NCBI GenBank assembly: GCA_964476515.1
Contig: CAYZAY010000092.1
Location: 1-9,424, forward strand
From: JASMHC01 sp964476515
GTDB lineage: Bacteria > Pseudomonadota > Alphaproteobacteria > Rhodobacterales > Rhodobacteraceae
Length of the DNA stretch: 9,424 bases
Reading direction: 5' to 3'
The notes under the pieces were generated by a model. It saw only the letters and a list, made by a program, of their open reading frames with translations. It ran no database searches and was not told the DNA's origin. Positions 6,424 through 9,424 of the stretch are shown in pieces (within the stretch, counting starts at the first letter, position 1; each line of letters starts with the position of its first letter). A program made the translations under genes and the position numbers.

Positions 6424-7323
6424 TCACTTCCGGCTCTGTTCTGGGTGCAAAGCGGCCCCGAAAATATGTTCGGAATTGTGAACTTTGTGGTCCGTGCCAC
6501 TGACGATTAGCGGGTCAGGGGGGGAAGCAATTTCAAGATCCTTGCCCGGATAATCTAACGAATTCAAAAAATGCAGCATAGTATTGATCCGCGCACGTTT
6601 TTTGTCGTTCGACTTGATTACCGTCCACGGTGCATCCGCCGTGTCCGTATAAAAGAACATTGCTTCCTTGGCTTCGGTATAGTCGTCCCACTTATCAAGA
6701 GAAGCTCGATCAACCGGACTTAGCTTCCATTGCTTCAACGGATCGGATTCACGCGACTTGAACCGCGCGCTTTGTTCATCTTGCGTGACCGAAAACCAAT
6801 ACTTAAAAAGCCGGATGCCCGACCGCACGAGCATGCGTTCTAACTCGGGTGTTTGGCGCATGAATTCGAGGTATTCGTGCGGCTCGCAAAAACCCATAAC
6901 CCGTTCGACGCCTGCACGGTTGTACCATGAACGGTCATAAAGAACCATTTCACCAACGGTTGGCAAATGATCGATATAGCGCTGAAAATACCACTGACCA
7001 CGCTCTTCCTCGGTTGGCTTGTTCAAAGCCACGACCCGCGCATGACGCGGGTTGAGGTGTTAGGTAAACCGCTTAATCGTGCCGCCCTTACCAGCGGCAT
7101 CCCGCCCTTCGAAGATCAAAGCAAATTTCTGACCGGTTTCAAGCCCCCAGTGCTGAACCTTTAGCAATTCAACTTGAAGCTTGGCTTTCATCGCCTCGTA
7201 ATCATGGCGTCTCATTCGGTCTTTGTAAGGATATTTACCATTTTCAAATGACCGCAAAAGCGAGTTCACCTCTGGTTTCGGCAGTTCAATGTCAAAGTTT
7301 GCGGCCTGATTGGTTTCTGTCAT
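6424..7323 (-). pseudogene. ppk2: Polyphosphate kinase 2 (class I), interrupted by an in-frame stop
   Basis: PPK2 uses polyphosphate to phosphorylate nucleoside diphosphates (or the reverse). The full 299-codon frame matches single-domain class I PPK2: Walker A GRDAAGKGG (codons 73-81), Walker B region LYDRSWYNRAG (128-138, Asp130), and the lid region KYWFSVTQDEQSARF and following. Codon 88 (7062-7060) is TAA where the family has Glu (TIKRFTEHLNPR-type context); the frame is otherwise unbroken, so a single G-to-T change explains it. The first piece is 87 residues with only Walker A; a GTG at 7032 could restart the second piece of 202 residues with Walker B, but it has no good ribosome site. 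Neither piece should be active alone. The ATG at 7323 has an AGGGGA ribosome site 6 nt upstream. A sequencing error or readthrough remains possible. Confidence 0.9.
7034..7052 (-). other. GC-rich hairpin just after the ppk2 internal stop
   Basis: ACCCGCG-(5 nt)-CGCGGGT forms a perfect 7-bp stem with six G-C pairs. On the coding strand it begins 7 nt after the TAA at 7062-7060 and ends just before the possible GTG restart at 7032. It lies in sequence coding for the conserved NPRHARV segment, so it may be fortuitous. Confidence 0.4.
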
Positions 7324-7345
7324 AAACGTTCCCCTGATTGCTTGG

Positions 7346-7361
7346 GGTGAATACTATCACC
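7346..7361. repeat. Short inverted repeat upstream of ppk2
   Basis: GGTGA-atacta-TCACC has 5-bp arms and a 6-nt spacer, ending 22 bp before the ppk2 ATG. Closer in, CCCC (7331-7334) can pair with GGGG (7344-7347); on the coding strand the GGGG complementing it belongs to the ppk2 ribosome site. Both are short and may be chance. The rest of the 80-base gap to the Tag-like gene shows no gene or clear terminator. Confidence 0.22.
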
Positions 7362-7403
7362 GACGCAGAATAATAACCTTGAGATGCGTCAACTGCATTG
7401 TAA

Positions 7404-8072
7404 TTAAAGGCTATTTGCCAGCACCCGACTAATTTCCGTTAGCCCGCGTCCGCTTTCATCCATCCAAGCATTAAAAGCGTCCTGTACCTTGCGCATGGCC
7501 GTTTTTGACGTCGGCGCTTTGTCCACGACCCCCTCAGCAATCAGCCGCGCAACGACATCCCTTGAAAGGATAAAACTGTCTTTGCCCATAAACCGCAGCC
7601 CATATTGCGCCGTGGTCCCTCCAAGCCGAGACCCGCGCGATTTCAACATCGCAAGCAGACCGATGAAATCCGACGACGGCCACTCTGCGATAACTTTGCC
7701 CACGCCACCTTCGCTGCGCAGCTCAAGGAACAGGGCTGCGTTATCGCGAACCGACATAATCTTCGCCCCGTGGCGAACAATGCCCGCGTTGGTTAATAGC
7801 CCGTCAAACATCTCATCATCCATGAACGCGCATTTGCCGACGTCAAAGCCTTTGAACGCCTCTTCGAACCTGGGCCATTTCTTTTCAATCACGGACCAGT
7901 TCAATCCGGTGCGAAACACGAATTTCGACAGTTCCGACAGCCAGCGGTCTTCGGGAATGGCCGCCAGTTCGGACGCAAATTTCATCTTGTGAGAGGTAAC
8001 AATCGCCTCCAAAGCATCGCTACCGCCCTTTCGGTCGGCCGAGATGGCGTAGATTTCGTCAAACGAACGCAT
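7404..8072 (-). CDS. DNA-3-methyladenine glycosylase I (Tag)-family-like protein, divergent
   Basis: A 222-residue helical protein related to Tag, which excises alkylated adenine from DNA. The similarity is in TGLNWSVIEKKWPRFEEAFKGFD (residues 55-77, Tag: AGLSWITVLKKRENY...), NAGIVRHGAKIMSVRDNA (95-112, Tag: DAGIIRHRGKIQAIIGNA) and LKSRGSRLGGTTAQY (143-157). However, the position of E. coli Tag Glu38 appears to be Phe51, and the Cys/His zinc ligands at both ends are missing; a C-terminal extension (about 180-222) replaces the CCC region. Asp172 in LSRDVVARL could take the Asp role seen in HhH-GPD glycosylases. The ATG at 8072 is chosen because AGGAGG lies 8 nt upstream; the longer TTG start at 8093 would include that site. 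DNA-repair activity is likely but the lesion is uncertain. Confidence 0.78.
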   Translation of the reverse strand: MRSFDEIYAISADRKGGSDALEAIVTSHKMKFASELAAIPEDRWLSELSKFVFRTGLNWSVIEKKWPRFEEAFKGFDVGKCAFMDDEMFDGLLTNAGIVRHGAKIMSVRDNAALFLELRSEGGVGKVIAEWPSSDFIGLLAMLKSRGSRLGGTTAQYGLRFMGKDSFILSRDVVARLIAEGVVDKAPTSKTAMRKVQDAFNAWMDESGRGLTEISRVLANSL

Positions 8073-8135
8073 GGGCAAACCCTCCTGTAGCAATCCTGCC
8101 CGCGTGGTTATGCCCTTCGCAAGTAATGATAAGAA

Positions 8136-8163
8136 TTGAACTCAGGTTTTAGCATGCTAGGGT
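8136..8163 (+). promoter_or_regulatory. Candidate promoter of the small membrane-protein gene
   Basis: TTGAAC (8136-8141) and TAGGGT (8158-8163) are separated by 16 nt and would start transcription about 30 nt before the ATG at 8199. It lies in the 126-base divergent gap after the Tag-like gene. The match is moderate and found by eye. Confidence 0.33.
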
Positions 8164-8198
8164 CCGCCAACAAAAATACGCGACGAGGGGAAAACGCG

Positions 8199-8600
8199 AT
8201 GCTTAAGCACATAATTGCAATCGTAGGGGGCGTGGTCGCTGGTATGGTGGCAATGATAGCGATCACCTATCTTTCAAATCTTATCTATCCAGTGCCCGAA
8301 GGGGTGGATACGTCAAACCCGCTTGTCATGCGGGCTTATATTGCGACGCTTCCTATGGGGGCCAAACTTATCGTGTTGGCAAGCTGGATGGTTGCAGCAT
8401 TTGTTGGCGGCGCAGTTGGTGCGCGTCTGGCCCCAGAAGGCAAAGGCCGCATTGTTGCGATCAATGTCGGGGCTCTGTTGATGCTGGGTGGCGTGATCAA
8501 CGCCTTTTCGCTTCCGCACCCGACATGGATGCTGATCATCGGCTTGCTGCAATACATCCCATTGGCCCATCTCGGGGCGAAGGTGATGGAGAAACGCTAA
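8199..8600 (+). CDS. Small hypothetical membrane protein with four predicted helices
   Basis: A 133-residue hydrophobic protein I cannot name. Predicted membrane segments lie at about 3-27 (HIIAIVGGVVAGMVAMIAIT), 54-77 (AKLIVLASWMVAAFVGGAVGA), 85-104 (IVAINVGALLMLGGVINAFS) and 109-127 (WMLIIGLLQYIPLAHLGA). The loop after the first helix (NLIYPVPEGVDTSNPLVMRAYIATLP) is probably periplasmic, and both ends cytoplasmic, since the C-terminus is KVMEKR. Glycine-rich GxxxG-like spacing in helices 1 and 2 suggests tight helix packing. The ATG at 8199 is chosen over an upstream ATG at 8136 because GAGGGG (8185-8190) lies 8 nt before it and the extra 21 residues look non-conserved. It is followed by a strong stem-loop and then parE. 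No function is assigned. Confidence 0.8.
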   Translation: MLKHIIAIVGGVVAGMVAMIAITYLSNLIYPVPEGVDTSNPLVMRAYIATLPMGAKLIVLASWMVAAFVGGAVGARLAPEGKGRIVAINVGALLMLGGVINAFSLPHPTWMLIIGLLQYIPLAHLGAKVMEKR

Positions 8601-8605
8601 ATATA

Positions 8606-8645
8606 GCGGTGATACGCGCCAAATCCCTTTGCGCCTGTCACCCGC
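8606..8645 (+). terminator. Stem-loop after the membrane-protein gene
   Basis: A long imperfect hairpin begins 6 nt after the TAA. Pairing runs GC and GGTGA (8606-8612) with TCACC-c-GC (8638-8645), then a T-G and an A-T pair, then GCGC-c-AAA (8615-8622) with TTTGCGC (8628-8634) around a TCCC loop. There is no T-run after it, so it may be a weak terminator or a 3'-end stabiliser. A smaller alternative hairpin, CGCTA-aata-TAGCG (8595-8608), overlaps its foot and the stop codon. Confidence 0.45.
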
Positions 8646-8657
8646 CCGTGGTCTAAT
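8629..8657 (+). promoter_or_regulatory. Candidate parE promoter
   Basis: TTGCGC (8629-8634) and TCTAAT (8652-8657) are spaced by 17 nt; the second box matches 5 of 6 consensus bases, the first only 3. Transcription would begin near 8664, inside the left arm of the inverted repeat at 8657-8690. Confidence 0.3.
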
Positions 8658-8690
8658 ACCGCTCAAGCAAAACAATAAGCCTGAGCGGTA
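8657..8690 (+). promoter_or_regulatory. Inverted repeat immediately upstream of parE
   Basis: TACCGCTCA (8657-8665) and TGAGCGGTA (8682-8690) are perfect 9-bp arms. The pairing extends inward by GC/GC after one A-C mismatch, leaving a 10-nt AT-rich loop. The right arm ends 4 nt before the parE ATG, so it covers where the ribosome site must be. It could be a translational hairpin or an operator at the transcription start. Confidence 0.5.
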
Positions 8691-8694
8691 ATCC

Positions 8695-9424
8695 ATGGCC
8701 AACGATCTTCTCGCCACTGCTAGCGAGCAATCTTACGACGCGTCCTCTATCGAAGTGCTGGAGGGGCTGGAGCCCGTCCGCAAACGCCCCGGTATGTATA
8801 TCGGCGGCACCGATGAACGCGCGTTGCACCATATGGTGGCGGAAATCCTTGATAACTCGATGGACGAAGCCGTGGCCGGTCACGCCAACCGGATCGAGGT
8901 TGAGCTGCACGAAGACTACAGCCTGACCGTTCGCGACAACGGCCGTGGCATCCCGATTGATCCGCACCCCAAGTTCCCTGACAAATCCGCGCTAGAGGTC
9001 ATCCTTTGTACGTTGCACGCGGGTGGTAAGTTCAGCGGTAAAGCTTACCAGACCTCGGGCGGTTTGCATGGGGTAGGGGCCTCGGTCGTGAACGCGTTAT
9101 CGGATCGCATGGTCGTTCAGGTTGCCCGCAACAAAGAGCTTTATGAACAAAGCTTTTCCCGTGGCATCCCGCAGGGACAAGTTGCGAAAATCGGGTCGGC
9201 CCCGAACCGGCGCGGCACCACGGTGAACTTTCACCCCGATGCCGAGATTTTCGGCCACCACAAATTCAAACCGGCGCGATTGTTTAAATCCATCCGCTCC
9301 AAAGCCTATCTGTTCAGCGGTGTCGAAATCCGTTGGAAATCCGCCATCGACGACAAAGAAACCCCAATCGAGGCGACCTTTCACTTCCCCGGTGGTCTGG
9401 CGGATTACCTGAACGAAACCCTTG
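8695..9424 (+). CDS. parE: DNA topoisomerase IV subunit B, 5' part (runs off right edge)
   Basis: The ATPase subunit of topoisomerase IV, which with ParC unlinks daughter chromosomes in the cytoplasm. The visible 243 residues cover the GHKL ATPase domain: LEGLEPVRKRPGMYIGG (about 23-39), the ATP/Mg motif EILDNSMDEAVAGHA (about 52-66; Glu52, Asn56), VRDNGRGIPID (about 81-91), and the lid motif TSGGLHGVGASVVNALS (about 121-137). The second half starts the transducer domain. The wording EILDNSMDEAVAGHANRI and the ALHHMV stretch fit ParE better than GyrB, though the two are paralogues and the part that best separates them lies beyond the window. The start at 8695 has only a weak GAGCGG ribosome site, which lies in the right arm of an inverted repeat. 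Confidence 0.92.
   Translation, partial: MANDLLATASEQSYDASSIEVLEGLEPVRKRPGMYIGGTDERALHHMVAEILDNSMDEAVAGHANRIEVELHEDYSLTVRDNGRGIPIDPHPKFPDKSALEVILCTLHAGGKFSGKAYQTSGGLHGVGASVVNALSDRMVVQVARNKELYEQSFSRGIPQGQVAKIGSAPNRRGTTVNFHPDAEIFGHHKFKPARLFKSIRSKAYLFSGVEIRWKSAIDDKETPIEATFHFPGGLADYLNETL

Noticed and set aside
6424..7032. Treating the 202-residue downstream ppk2 piece as an independent gene
   Set aside because: It starts in the middle of a conserved domain, lacks Walker A and has no good ribosome site; it is the same frame as the upstream piece.
7323..7404. A sigma-70 promoter for ppk2 using TTGACG (7392-7387, minus strand)
   Set aside because: The nearest -10-like boxes are 11 or 14 nt away, so the spacing does not fit.
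1..9424. Mobile element, phage, CRISPR or defence island
   Set aside because: No transposase, integrase, repeat array, tRNA edge or compositional shift is visible; gene content is housekeeping or common accessory metabolism.

Overview
The window looks like an ordinary chromosomal segment of an alphaproteobacterium, most likely a Rhodobacterales (Roseobacter-type) marine bacterium. This placement rests on recalled similarity, not on a search. The pointers are a small XRE regulator translationally coupled to sdhE, a 400-residue class I aspartate aminotransferase of the alphaproteobacterial type, an LdtR-like MarR regulator and a ParE of alphaproteobacterial type. Base composition is moderately GC-rich and looks even throughout. 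I see no phage, insertion sequence, CRISPR array, tRNA or rRNA.

Layout, left to right. The 5' part of thyA (minus strand) runs off the left edge. It diverges from a two-gene plus-strand unit made of a glyoxalase I-like VOC protein and an SGNH esterase/acyltransferase. A MarR-family regulator (minus) converges on that unit. Upstream of it, on the same strand, lies an overlapping pair: XRE regulator then sdhE (flavinylation factor for succinate dehydrogenase). The XRE gene diverges from an aspartate aminotransferase gene, followed by a small unrecognised gene. Next comes a minus-strand run, transcribed from right to left: a divergent DNA-3-methyladenine glycosylase (Tag)-like protein, a class I polyphosphate kinase 2, then a MATE exporter. 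A small four-helix membrane protein and the 5' part of parE (plus) close the window.

The clearest anomaly is ppk2. One reading frame covers the whole enzyme, but codon 88, where the family has Glu in the stretch after the Walker A motif, is TAA. A single G-to-T change explains it. The stop separates Walker A from Walker B, so the gene is probably inactivated unless the stop is read through. A GC-rich hairpin begins 7 nt after the stop.

A second theme is short inverted repeats close to start codons: over the start of the MATE gene, 4 nt before parE, between the XRE and aminotransferase genes, and two upstream of marR. They are candidate operators or leader hairpins. The Tag-like protein also lacks the catalytic Glu and zinc ligands of E. 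coli Tag. I did not find a clearly new multi-gene system; most of the window is housekeeping metabolism, repair and transport.
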